Shown: piece after piece, positions 6,829 through 14,182 of the stretch | Layout of the letters: each line of letters begins with the position of its first letter | How positions within the stretch are numbered: the first letter of the stretch is position 1 | Origin: Alphaproteobacteria bacterium MarineAlpha10_Bin2 | Lineage (GTDB): Bacteria > Pseudomonadota > Alphaproteobacteria > UBA828 | DNA length: 14,936 nucleotides | NCBI GenBank assembly: GCA_002937555.1 | Contig: PTKB01000030.1 | Span: forward strand, 1 to 14,936 | Direction: 5' to 3' | Made by a program: the position numbers and the translations under genes | The notes under the pieces: model-generated | The model's database searches: none | What the model was told of the DNA's origin: nothing | The model's input: only the letters and a program-made list of their open reading frames with translations

Positions 6829-9132
6829 TCAGGTTGATGTTTTTTGTTTGGCGCCACTGCCCTTACGCCCGGCCACGGCGATCAGCAGCGGCGGCAGAAA
6901 AAGAAAATCGGCGATGAGGGCGACGGCAAGGGTGATCGCGGTTAGTGCACCGAGGCTGGCATTCACTTTGAAGCCGGAGAGACTCAGCATGGCGAAACCG
7001 GCAGCCAGCACGATCGCGGTGATGGTGAGGGCGCCGCCGACGCTTTCGAAGGCATGGCGCACTGCTTGCGGCGCGTCGAGTCCCATATCCCGCCGGCCGC
7101 GCAAAAATTTGTTGAGAAAATGGATCGTATTGTCGACGACGATGCCGAGCGTCATGGCGGTCACCACGGAGCCGGCCAGGCCAATCTCCCCCACCGCCCA
7201 GCCCCACAGGCCGAGCGCGATCGCCGCCGGCGCCAAATTGGGCAACAGGCTAATCACACCGAGGAGCGGGCTTCTAAGGGCAAATACCAGAAGCGCCGAG
7301 ATCAGCAAGAGGGCGGCGCCGGTGCTGATCAGCATGCCCTCGATATTGCGCGCGGAAACTTGCGCGTACATCATCGAGAGACCGGTGGCGGGCGCGGCGA
7401 ATTGCGGTGCGTTCTGGGCCAGCCACGCATCCGCTCCAACGCCCAGCTCGCGGATTTGGCGCGATGACATGCCGCGCAAGATCACGCTCAACCGGGAGAT
7501 GGCGAAACTGCCGTCGACCAGCGCCTGGGCGGCGCCATCGGGCGCGGCGGCGGCATATTGCCGGAGCAGATCGCCGGCGCCTGTATCCGGCAGGCGATAG
7601 AACGCCGCGTCATCGCCGTGGCGCGCCTGATTGAGGCGTTTGGCCATCTCGGCCAGGCTGGCGACGTAGACGACGCCGGGCTGCCCCCGATACCATTCGC
7701 CGAGCCTGTCCAGGATCGAGAGATAGTCCGCGTCGATGACGCGCCCCGGCCCGCCGGCGGGCAGCGCATGTTCGATCAGGTCGATTCCGGTTAAATGGCG
7801 TTCGACGAAATCCGTATCGCGTCGAAACTCGTAGTGGCTATCGAGATATTCGCCGAAGCGGTCATCCAGATCGATTTGCGATATGCCGGCGGAGAGGCCG
7901 AGCGCCACCACCGTCATGACGGCGAACAGCGGCCACCGGCGGCGCACGATGGCGGCGCCAACGGCGGCCATGATCTTTTGATCGATTTCGGCGCGCCCCG
8001 TGCGGCCGAGCGGCAACAGGGAAAGCAGCGCCGGCAGCAACGTAACCGAATAAATGAAGGCGGCGGCGACGCCGATGGCGGTCACATTTCCGAGATCGCG
8101 GAACGGCGGCGAAGCGCTGGCGTTCATCGTCAGGAAGCCCGCCGCCGTCGTCGCGCTGGTGAGAAATATCGGCCACAGATTGAGGCGGAGACTCTCCTGG
8201 ATGGCGGCGCGTTTCTCCAGCCCGCGCGCCATCGCGTGGCGCACTCCCGATATGAGATGAATGCTGTCGGCGATGGCAAGGGTCAGAATGATCGACGGCG
8301 CCGCGGCGGAGCCCGGATTAAGCACGTACCCGGCCCAGCCGGCGATGCCCATGGCAGTGAGCGTGGCGGCAATAACGACCGCGAGCGTGCCGATCACTCC
8401 GCCCCAGGAGCGCAACATCACCACAAGCAGCAACAAAACCAATGCCGCCATGGCGGGCATGATGGTCTTCAAATCGCCCTTCGTCGCCTCGCCGAACGTG
8501 GCGCCGCCGACCACCGGTCCGGTCAAATAAAACGCGAAATCCGGGTGCGCTTCTTCGAGACGGTGAATGAGAGCCCTGATGCCGGCGACGCCGCGGTCGA
8601 CTGCCGCGCTATCGCCGGGCGGCAAGGCGAGATTGAGATTGAGGGCGGCAACATTGCCGTCGTGCGAAATCAGCCAACCGCGGAACAGCGGCTCGGCGCG
8701 GATGCGTTGCGCCGCGCTTTGATCCAGCGTGCCATCCGTGCCGAGCAGCGGCGCGAGCGCCAGCCGGCCCGCCTTCCATTGCGGCAGCGCGGTCGAAAGC
8801 GGACTATCGAGAGCGGCGATATCGGGCAGTTCGCGCGCCAACCGGACCGCATCCGTGAGCGCCGCCAATGCCGGTGCGCTCAACGCGCCGTTCTCGCTGC
8901 CCGCCGCGATGCCGCCCTTCGGCGCCATCGCCAATACGGCCGTTTGCGCCACATCGAAATTTTGCTCCAGGCGCTCCAGGGCGACGCGCTCGGGATTGTC
9001 TTGGCCGAAGAAAACCCGGCTGTCATTGGTGAAGGAGAGCGAGGGCGCGCCGGCAGCGCAGGCGAGAATAGCGGCAAAGCAGGCGAGCAGCAGCCAGAGC
9101 CGCACGCGTGGTGTAAACTCAAAAGACAGCAT
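6829..9132 (-). CDS. RND/MMPL-family exporter (HAE3-like)
   Basis: 767-aa inner-membrane transporter in which the RND half-repeat occurs twice. TM1 is about 11-30, followed by a periplasmic domain (31-222). A first bundle of helices spans about 223-375 and contains LAIADSIHLI (Asp289). TM7 is about 400-420, followed by a second periplasmic domain (421-597) and a second bundle, about 598-755, containing GIVVDNTIHFL (Asp667). The two Asp residues sit at the positions used for proton relay in this family. Length fits the small HAE3/MMPL exporters that move lipids or hydrophobic compounds. Start choice is uncertain: the ATG at 9132 lacks a good ribosome site. TTG (9195) and GTG (9192) codons upstream have AGAAGG in front but would overlap the divergent SnoaL-like gene. 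No periplasmic adaptor or outer-membrane partner is adjacent. Substrate unknown. Confidence 0.88.
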   Translation of the reverse strand: MLSFEFTPRVRLWLLLACFAAILACAAGAPSLSFTNDSRVFFGQDNPERVALERLEQNFDVAQTAVLAMAPKGGIAAGSENGALSAPALAALTDAVRLARELPDIAALDSPLSTALPQWKAGRLALAPLLGTDGTLDQSAAQRIRAEPLFRGWLISHDGNVAALNLNLALPPGDSAAVDRGVAGIRALIHRLEEAHPDFAFYLTGPVVGGATFGEATKGDLKTIMPAMAALVLLLLVVMLRSWGGVIGTLAVVIAATLTAMGIAGWAGYVLNPGSAAAPSIILTLAIADSIHLISGVRHAMARGLEKRAAIQESLRLNLWPIFLTSATTAAGFLTMNASASPPFRDLGNVTAIGVAAAFIYSVTLLPALLSLLPLGRTGRAEIDQKIMAAVGAAIVRRRWPLFAVMTVVALGLSAGISQIDLDDRFGEYLDSHYEFRRDTDFVERHLTGIDLIEHALPAGGPGRVIDADYLSILDRLGEWYRGQPGVVYVASLAEMAKRLNQARHGDDAAFYRLPDTGAGDLLRQYAAAAPDGAAQALVDGSFAISRLSVILRGMSSRQIRELGVGADAWLAQNAPQFAAPATGLSMMYAQVSARNIEGMLISTGAALLLISALLVFALRSPLLGVISLLPNLAPAAIALGLWGWAVGEIGLAGSVVTAMTLGIVVDNTIHFLNKFLRGRRDMGLDAPQAVRHAFESVGGALTITAIVLAAGFAMLSLSGFKVNASLGALTAITLAVALIADFLFLPPLLIAVAGRKGSGAKQKTST

Positions 9133-9163
9133 GTACCGGGCGCGGCAACGGAGACAAAATGCG

Positions 9164-9571
9164 ATGAGCGATGAGCAGGCGGTTCTCGACACCAATCAGG
9201 CCTTCTACACGGCCTTCGCCGCGCGCGACATGGCGGCGATGGAACGGATCTGGGCGCATGAGGCGCGCGTGTGTTGCATTCACCCGGGCTGGGCGCCGCT
9301 GATCGGACGGGCGCCCGTCATCGAGAGCTGGGCCGCAATTCTTTCCGATGCGGGCGCGCCCGAGATCAGCTGCGGCGACAGCAATGCCATTCTGCTTGGT
9401 CAAAGCGCCCTGGTGGTGTGCCGTGAATATATGCCGCAAGGACAATTGCTGGCCTCCAATCTGTTCGTGGTGGAGAACGGCGGCTGGCATCTCGTCCATC
9501 ACCATGCTGGTCCGGGCCCGCAATTGGCGGTGGCAAGCGCGACGCGCCCAGACGGCGGCACCTTACATTGA
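9164..9571 (+). CDS. SnoaL/NTF2-like domain protein
   Basis: 135-aa protein of the NTF2-like superfamily (SnoaL_3/DUF4440 type). It has an N-terminal helix with the pattern NQAFYTAFAARDMAAMERIWA (from residue 11), then CCIHPGWAPLIGR-PVIESW and the C-terminal strands LASNLFVVENGGWHLVHHHAG. These cone-shaped small domains occur as stand-alone proteins of mostly unknown function, sometimes as enzymes on small hydrophobic ligands. The start at 9164 is chosen because GGAGA lies 9 nt upstream and the domain begins immediately. It is transcribed away from the exporter gene; the two starts are 31 nt apart. It faces the methyltransferase gene tail to tail across a ~70-nt gap in which no terminator is obvious. 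Confidence 0.85.
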   Translation: MSDEQAVLDTNQAFYTAFAARDMAAMERIWAHEARVCCIHPGWAPLIGRAPVIESWAAILSDAGAPEISCGDSNAILLGQSALVVCREYMPQGQLLASNLFVVENGGWHLVHHHAGPGPQLAVASATRPDGGTLH

Positions 9572-9642
9572 CGCCTTCTTGGTCGACGGCCGGGTATTAC
9601 TCGATGGGGCATTCGATTCAGCCTCACGCGGGTCTATCTCAT

Positions 9643-10716
9643 TCAGGTCCTGCCGCGCGCCACGGTAAAAAGCTCGTTGGTGAACCAGAGACCGTCATGG
9701 GCGCGCAGAATTTTTTCCGTTTCTCCCAGATAGCCGCCTTTGCGTAGCGCTTTCATCAGTTTGGCATCCTCGATCTGAGCGACGTACACGGCGGCGTTCC
9801 AGGCAGCCAGCAGCGTTGAGGTGCCAATATTGCTGGAAATTTCGCTCGCCAGCGTATGCAGATAAAAGCGGAACAGGGAGCGCGAATCGGTATAGGGGAA
9901 ATAACGCAGGTTTCGCCGCTCCGCCTTCATTTCGCTTTTCAGCACATCAAGGAGCATGCGCCGCGGTGTCTGAAACGGGTTCTCTTCCGGCCATACCGAA
10001 CGAACGATATCCATGCCGGGATCCTTGCCGGTGGACTGGACCACGACCATGCGCCCGCCGGGCGCCAGCGCGCGGGCAAGCGGGCGCAGCACGTTACGGC
10101 TTTTGACTTCCGCCGGAAGGCGCGCCTGATAGGGCTGCGAGGCCATCACGAAATCGAACTCCTGCGCCTCGCCTTGGCGCGGAATGACGGCATCAAGGGC
10201 GAAGCGGTGGTCCTTGCGATAAATCACCACGGCGGCGGGTTTTACGTAGAGCGGATTGCCGGTCTTTTCGCTCGTCCGCGTGCGCCAACCGGCGCTCAGG
10301 ATCGGCTGCAGCTGATTGCTGATCTGCGCATCGAAATCATGGGTGGTCGAGCCTTCGAGCGCGATTTCATGCCATTTGAAGTCGGCCGGCGACGAGTTCC
10401 GCGGCGACAGCCCCGCGACTTCGTAATAATAGAGATTGGTCGCCATGAACACGGTGTGGGGATGTTCGTGGAAGCGGTCGACCATCTTTTCGATCGACAG
10501 GCGGACATCTTCGAGGCTGATTTCCTTGCCGACGATAAGAAAGGGGATGGTTGGGAACATGTTGTGCATGGCGCGCATGGTGCGCGTCAAAACGGTGCCG
10601 TCGCCCATGCCGGCATCGAGCACTCGGAGCGCCGGCGGGCTCGGCTTCACATGCTTCAATTCCTTCACCATGCGCGCCGCCCCCTGCCATTTTTCGCTGC
10701 AGGTGGTGACGAACAT
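9643..10716 (-). CDS. class I SAM-dependent methyltransferase, apparently 5'-truncated by a frameshift
   Basis: 357-aa protein with a Rossmann-fold SAM-binding motif I, VLDAGMGDGT (32-41), and a later LARALAPGGRMVVVQS strand (about 230-245) typical of class I methyltransferases. Substrate not recognised. The ATG at 10716 has GGGAAA about 8 nt upstream. The DNA just upstream encodes a short in-phase-looking peptide ending SPFRFFDNRENI. Adding a single A to the AAAA run (10723-10726) would turn this into a continuous SPFRFFDNREKYLMFVTT, giving a 381-aa protein starting at 10787. The gene is therefore best read as a methyltransferase with a one-base deletion near its 5' end, though translation from 10716 may still yield the catalytic domain. 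It is divergent from metF, which suggests a one-carbon link, but this is only context. Confidence 0.75.
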   Translation of the reverse strand: MFVTTCSEKWQGAARMVKELKHVKPSPPALRVLDAGMGDGTVLTRTMRAMHNMFPTIPFLIVGKEISLEDVRLSIEKMVDRFHEHPHTVFMATNLYYYEVAGLSPRNSSPADFKWHEIALEGSTTHDFDAQISNQLQPILSAGWRTRTSEKTGNPLYVKPAAVVIYRKDHRFALDAVIPRQGEAQEFDFVMASQPYQARLPAEVKSRNVLRPLARALAPGGRMVVVQSTGKDPGMDIVRSVWPEENPFQTPRRMLLDVLKSEMKAERRNLRYFPYTDSRSLFRFYLHTLASEISSNIGTSTLLAAWNAAVYVAQIEDAKLMKALRKGGYLGETEKILRAHDGLWFTNELFTVARGRT

Positions 10717-10787
10717 CAAATATTTTCCCGGTTGTCGAAGAAGCGGAAAGGTGACTTGCCCTTTTTTACGGGTGTTTTGCGCGGCAT
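10716..10787 (-). pseudogene. 23-aa reading frame: detached N-terminus of the methyltransferase (or leader peptide)
   Basis: A 23-codon frame with a very good ribosome site (AAGGA at 10795-10799, 7 nt before the ATG) encodes a basic peptide (MPRKTPVKKGK, then SPFRFFDNRENI). Its TGA stop overlaps the ATG of the methyltransferase as TGATG. The preferred reading is that it is the true start of the methyltransferase, cut off by loss of one base in the A-run at 10723-10726. The alternative is a translationally coupled leader peptide or a site of programmed slippage. Confidence 0.55.
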
Positions 10788-10789
10788 TC

Positions 10790-10838
10790 TTGTTTCCTTC
10801 TCGGCATTGGTTATATTCCGCGGCGATGAATCTCCAGA
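10790..10838. promoter_or_regulatory. divergent promoter region between metF and the methyltransferase
   Basis: On the plus strand TTGTTT (10790-10795) and TATATT (10812-10817) are spaced 16 nt apart, pointing to a start near 10824 and a ~49-nt metF leader. On the minus strand TATAAC (10810-10815) overlaps the same AT-rich core and could serve the methyltransferase, but its -35 (CTGGAG, 10832-10837) is poor. Overlapping -10 elements would make the two directions compete. Confidence 0.35.
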
Positions 10839-10872
10839 CGCCATTGTAGTCGCGGCTGGAAAAGGGGAAAGC

Positions 10873-11814
10873 ATGAAAGACAATAAGGCCGGCGCGCCGC
10901 TGAGCGAGGGCAATCTGGAAACCGTCCTAAGGTCTGGACAGTTCGCCCTCACCGCCGAAACGGCGCCGCCGGATTCGGCCGATCCGGAAGCGGTGCTGGC
11001 GCGCACTGGGTGCCTAAAAGGGCTGGCGGATGCGGTCAATGTGTTGGACGGCCCGGGGGCGCAAACCCATCTCTCGCCGTTGGCGGCGGCGGCGATCATG
11101 GCGCGCGCCGGCATCGAGCCGGTGCTGCAATTCACCATGCGCGACCGCAACCGCCTAGCATTGGAAGCCGATATCCTCGGCGCCGCGGCGCTCGGAGTCC
11201 CCAATATTCTTTGCCTGACCGGCGATTCTCCCGAAGCCGGCGATCAACCGGAGGCGAAGCCGGTGTTCGACCTGAATTCCGCTCAATTCATGCAGATCAT
11301 CGACGATATGCGCAGGAAATCGGTCTATCCGGGCGGGCGGACGATCGAAACGCCGCCGCGCCTCCTCATCGGCGCCGCCGACTCGCCGCGCAAACTCGAC
11401 GCCGATTTCTCGCCCGCTAGCCTCGAAGCGAAAATCGATGCCGGCGCCGATTTCTTTCAAACGCAATATTGCTTCGATATGGACATCCTGCGGGATTACA
11501 TGGCGCGCCTGAGCGATCTCGGCATTCTGGAGCGCACCCATTTCATCATCGGCATCGGCCCCATCGCTTCGGCGCGCTCGGCACGCTGGATGAACGAGAA
11601 CCTGTTCGGGGTGCACATTCCAGAGCCCATCGTGGCCCGGCTGGAACAGGCGGACGACGCCAAAGCGGAAGGGCGCAGAATTTGCGTCGAGTTGATTCAG
11701 CAATTGAGGGAAATAGTAGGCGTCTCGGGCGCGCATCTCATGGCGCCGCACGGCGAGCAAGCCGCGGCGCAAGTCATCACAGATTGCGGCGTGCTCGAAA
11801 ACCGCGCCGCCTAA
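10873..11814 (+). CDS. metF: methylenetetrahydrofolate reductase
   Basis: 313-aa FAD-dependent (beta/alpha)8-barrel enzyme that reduces 5,10-methylene-THF to 5-methyl-THF, the methyl donor for methionine synthesis. Visible: FALTAETAPPDSADPE near the N-terminus with the likely catalytic Glu29; VLQFTMRDRNR (84-94); the CLTGD loop with Asp118, equivalent to the flavin-interacting Asp of E. coli MetF; the KPVFDLNSAQFM segment (129-140); and GADFFQTQY (191-199) in the folate site. The T-x-E-T-A-P-P start and the LTGD-SPEAGDQPEAKPVF loop resemble the divergent MetF group found near methyltransferase genes rather than the classic E. coli type. Start at 10873: GGGGAAA lies directly upstream. The open frame continues far upstream, but only as the antisense shadow of the methyltransferase. 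Confidence 0.9.
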   Translation: MKDNKAGAPLSEGNLETVLRSGQFALTAETAPPDSADPEAVLARTGCLKGLADAVNVLDGPGAQTHLSPLAAAAIMARAGIEPVLQFTMRDRNRLALEADILGAAALGVPNILCLTGDSPEAGDQPEAKPVFDLNSAQFMQIIDDMRRKSVYPGGRTIETPPRLLIGAADSPRKLDADFSPASLEAKIDAGADFFQTQYCFDMDILRDYMARLSDLGILERTHFIIGIGPIASARSARWMNENLFGVHIPEPIVARLEQADDAKAEGRRICVELIQQLREIVGVSGAHLMAPHGEQAAAQVITDCGVLENRAA

Positions 11815-11843
11815 AATTCTTCGGGAGAGTCCTTAAAAAGCGA

Positions 11844-12758
11844 CTAGCGGTCGCCGAAAACGGTGATTTCGCGTATCGAATAGTCGCCGCCGTCGTTGGC
11901 GATCGTGATACCGGAAAATGGATCGCGGAAGCTGCGGTCGGTGGCGCTCAACACGCGCCCGCCATCGACGGAAACCGTCATGCCGCCATCCGTGTCGCGG
12001 TTGATCTCAATGCGATGGCGAATATTATCTTCCAGGTTGAGCGTTTGATTGTGGGCGACGATGGAACGCACGCCGCTCGAGCCGAAACGCTGCAGTTCCA
12101 AGGAAGACTGCCCGCCGGGAACATAGGCCAAGCGGTAGCCGGCGCCGCGCGAGCGCCCTTGGTACAGATCGAGCGAGAAGCTGCCATGCTTTTCGCGTGA
12201 CACCAATTCGAGAACCAATTGAAAGGCGTTCGATATCGGCGCCTGGAGAAATATTTCAGCGCGCTCCGGCTGGCTCGTCGCGGCCGGCTCTTCTTATTTC
12301 TTGGTGCCCAACAGCGAGCCGAGAACACTCTTCACCAGATCCTTGGTATCCGTCTTCGAGGAACTCTCGGCCGGCGCCGCCACCTTGGCGACGACGCTCC
12401 TCAGGCCCAATCCCGAATCAACACTGAAGCGCCCTTCGACTACGGTCCAAGCCGGGTTGCGGGTGAAATTACCGTCACGGAAATCGTCATGCACGAGCTT
12501 TTGCGGCGGCAAATCCGGCGCCGGTTCAGGCTCCGGCGCAGCGGCCGTATGGTCGGCAATGGCGTCGCGCAAATCCTGCAACAGGCGAGGGTCCGCCGCG
12601 CGCGCCTTTTCCGCGCCGTCGATCAACTCGTTCAGGCGTTCGACGAGCGCGTCATATTGTTTATCGCCGCCACCCCATTCCGAATAATGCTCGTCCGCCC
12701 GGGCGCCGGCGCCAGCAAAAAGAAACGCGCATAAAATTGCAGCGAGAACAAATCTCAT
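11844..12758 (-). pseudogene. secreted beta-sandwich (LamG/DUF1080-like) protein interrupted by an in-frame TAA
   Basis: Two reading frames lie in exactly the same phase, separated only by TAA at 12294-12296. Upstream part: signal peptide, a helical segment, a Pro/Glu linker and the first strands of a sandwich domain (LVHDDFRDGNFTRNPAWTVV, then GRFSVDSGLGLRSVVA). Downstream part, with no start of its own at the join: continuous sandwich strands (AEIFLQAPISNAFQLVLELV, LYQGRSRGAGYRLAYVPGG, HRIEINRDTDGGMTVSVDGG, FSGITIANDGGDYSIREITV). Together they make a plausible 303-residue protein plus one stop codon. The context around the stop is Lys-Lys-TAA-Glu-Glu, so one substitution from AAA, GAA or CAA explains it. 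TAA is not a usual recoding codon. It faces metF tail to tail across 29 nt. Function of the intact protein: unknown, probably periplasmic sugar or ligand binding. Confidence 0.75.
12294..12758 (-). CDS. 5' portion of the interrupted secreted protein
   Basis: 154 codons up to the premature TAA. Residues 1-21 form a Sec signal peptide (Arg2, hydrophobic core VLAAILCAFLFAGAG, cleavage after A-R-A). They are followed by a predicted helix (DKQYDALVERLNELIDGAEK, 32-51, heptad-like), a Pro/Glu-rich linker (74-85) and a truncated sandwich domain. The ATG at 12758 is chosen because it begins the signal peptide; a TTG six codons upstream is less likely. No clear ribosome site is visible. If translated, this half lacks most of the domain and would probably misfold. 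Confidence 0.6.
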   Translation of the reverse strand: MRFVLAAILCAFLFAGAGARADEHYSEWGGGDKQYDALVERLNELIDGAEKARAADPRLLQDLRDAIADHTAAAPEPEPAPDLPPQKLVHDDFRDGNFTRNPAWTVVEGRFSVDSGLGLRSVVAKVAAPAESSSKTDTKDLVKSVLGSLLGTKK

Positions 12759-12827
12759 GGCGACAGAATAGGACAATCAGAGCGGGAGGAAAACACTTCA
12801 ATTGGCCGGGTGAAATTATCCTTTTGA

Positions 12828-12866
12828 ATTGCCACGCCGCATCCGGCACCATGGCGGCGCGGCAAT
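12828..12866 (+). repeat. inverted repeat / hairpin upstream of the SRPBCC gene
   Basis: Arms 12828-12840 (ATTGCCACGCCGC) and 12854-12866 (GCGGCGCGGCAAT) pair at 12 of 13 positions around a 13-nt spacer. The downstream arm ends 29 nt before the ATG at 12896. There is no T-run after it, so it is not a standard terminator. It may be an operator for a dimeric regulator, a leader hairpin, or a remnant of a repeat element. Confidence 0.55.
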
Positions 12867-12895
12867 AAGGGCTTAATCAACAGGGAGACGGTGTC

Positions 12896-13435
12896 ATGGC
12901 TTATTCACGCGCTTCGGTTACCGCCAAAGTTGGCGCACCCGCTGACAAGGTTTGGGAGCATATCGGCAGCTTCGCCAACATCAAGGCGATTACGCAAGGG
13001 GCGCTTGCAAGTTGCGACGTGGACAAGACAGGCACCATACGCAAACTCAGGGTAAAGGGCGTGAAGGGTGTGATAACCGAGCGGCTGATCAAATATGACA
13101 GCCAAACCCACACCCAGATTTACGCCATCATCGACAAACCCAACAATATCGTTCCGTTCGTCAATTATACCGCGACGATCAAGGTCAAGGCATCCACGGC
13201 GCGCAGTTCCACCATTGTATGGTCAAGCCGTTTCGAGCCGAAAAAGGGCCAAACGCCTGAGGGCTGCCGCGAATTCGCGCACGGCATTTACGATCTCGGT
13301 ATCGGCGGCGTCAAGAAACGCCTCGGCTTGACGAAACCGAAAAAGAAAGCGGCGGCGAAGAAAAAGGCACCCGCCAAGGCCAAGGCGAAAGCCAAAGCCA
13401 AACCCAAGGCAAAAGCGCGCGCCAAGAAAATATAG
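12896..13435 (+). CDS. SRPBCC (START/Bet v1-like) domain protein with Lys/Ala-rich tail
   Basis: 179 aa. Residues 1-145 form a polyketide-cyclase/SRPBCC ligand-binding domain: SVTAKVGAPADKVWEHIG at the start, the TERLIKYD strand (61-68), and a C-terminal helix (PEGCREFAHGIYDLGIGGVKKRL, broken here as 121-130 and 131-143). Residues 147-178 are almost only Lys, Ala, Pro and Arg in KA/KAK repeats, like the C-terminal tails of histone H1-like bacterial proteins, and would be disordered and strongly basic. The join suggests a domain that binds a hydrophobic ligand combined with a nucleic-acid or polyphosphate/membrane-surface binding tail. That is inference. The ATG has GGGAG 8 nt upstream. It stops 9 nt from the truA stop (convergent). 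Confidence 0.85.
   Translation: MAYSRASVTAKVGAPADKVWEHIGSFANIKAITQGALASCDVDKTGTIRKLRVKGVKGVITERLIKYDSQTHTQIYAIIDKPNNIVPFVNYTATIKVKASTARSSTIVWSSRFEPKKGQTPEGCREFAHGIYDLGIGGVKKRLGLTKPKKKAAAKKKAPAKAKAKAKAKPKAKARAKKI
13340..13432 (+). repeat. low-complexity Lys/Ala codon repeat
   Basis: Repeated AAG/AAA-GCC codons encode the basic tail of the SRPBCC protein. Such runs are prone to length change by slippage, so tail length may vary between strains. Confidence 0.6.
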
Positions 13436-13444
13436 CCGGGTTTT

Positions 13445-14182
13445 CTAGTAGAGAACCGCCTGCAGATAGAGGCCCCAGGGCGGTGCGTTGGGGCCGGCGC
13501 TGCGGCGGTCGCGCGATGCCAGCACGTCGTCGATATGGGCTTCCGGCCAGCGCCCCTCGCCGACCCACACCAGACTACCAACCATGGCGCGCATTTGGTG
13601 GTGCAGGAAAGATTCCGATCGCGCGGTGAGGAAAATTTTCTCACTCTGGCGAGTGACCTCAAATGCGTCCAATGTCTTGACCGGTGAGGGCGCCTGGCAA
13701 GCGCTGGCGCGAAACGACGAAAAATCATGGCGCCCCAGCAGCCGCGCCGCAGCACGCGCCATGGCCTCGGCGTCGAGTTCACGGGAAATCTGCCAGGCGC
13801 GTTTGGCATCGAGCGAGAGCGGCGCACGGCGGTTGACGATGCGGTAGCGATAAATTCGCGCCGTTGCCGAGCGCCTTGCGTCGAAATCCTCACTCACGGT
13901 TTCTGCGGTTAGAACCGAAACCAGGCGCGGCCGCAAGTGGGCGTTCAGCGCATCGCGCAGGGTGTCCGGCGCCGGCGCGCCGGCAAGGTCGAGATGGCAG
14001 ACTTGCGCCTCGGCATGCACGCCGGCATCCGTCCGCCCGGCGCCGTGCACGCGGACGGCTTCGCCGCAAAACGCCGCAACCGCCTCTTCCAGCGCCTGCT
14101 GCACGGAATAGCCGTTGGCCTGCCATTGCCAGCCGACGAATTCCGAGCCGTCATATTCGAGAGTTAGCTTGTAGCGGGGCAC
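13445..14182 (-). CDS. truA: tRNA pseudouridine(38-40) synthase
   Basis: 245-aa TruA, which isomerises uridines 38-40 in the anticodon arm of many tRNAs. Start MPRYKLTLEYDGSEFVGWQ; GAGRTDAGVHA (48-57) with the catalytic Asp52 (Asp60 in E. coli numbering); ARIYRYRI (about 108-115); and the C-terminal FLHHQMRAMVGSLVWVGEGR segment. Slightly shorter than E. coli TruA, normal for alphaproteobacteria. It uses a GTG start preceded by a strong ribosome site and begins 19 nt inside the end of fmt, so it is translationally coupled to it. Confidence 0.96.
   Translation of the reverse strand: MPRYKLTLEYDGSEFVGWQWQANGYSVQQALEEAVAAFCGEAVRVHGAGRTDAGVHAEAQVCHLDLAGAPAPDTLRDALNAHLRPRLVSVLTAETVSEDFDARRSATARIYRYRIVNRRAPLSLDAKRAWQISRELDAEAMARAAARLLGRHDFSSFRASACQAPSPVKTLDAFEVTRQSEKIFLTARSESFLHHQMRAMVGSLVWVGEGRWPEAHIDDVLASRDRRSAGPNAPPWGLYLQAVLY

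Noticed and set aside
7795..9174. 459-codon plus-strand frame over the exporter gene
   Set aside because: Arg/Glu/His/Gln-rich low-complexity translation typical of antisense shadow in high-GC DNA; the minus strand encodes a clear RND protein.
9572..9642. Possible bidirectional terminator between the SnoaL-like gene and the methyltransferase
   Set aside because: No stable stem followed by a T-run could be found on either strand.
9856..10872. Extended N-terminus of the metF frame
   Set aside because: The frame is open by chance over the methyltransferase. MetF homology begins right after the ATG at 10873, which has its own ribosome site.
11978..12328. Out-of-phase minus-strand frame bridging the TAA in the secreted protein gene
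   Set aside because: Its translation is Arg/Ala/Ser-rich with no domain; the correct phase continues on both sides of the TAA, so this is not evidence for a frameshift.
13340..13432. CRISPR-like or tandem-repeat array
   Set aside because: The periodicity is codon-level Lys/Ala repetition inside a coding frame, without spaced identical repeats.
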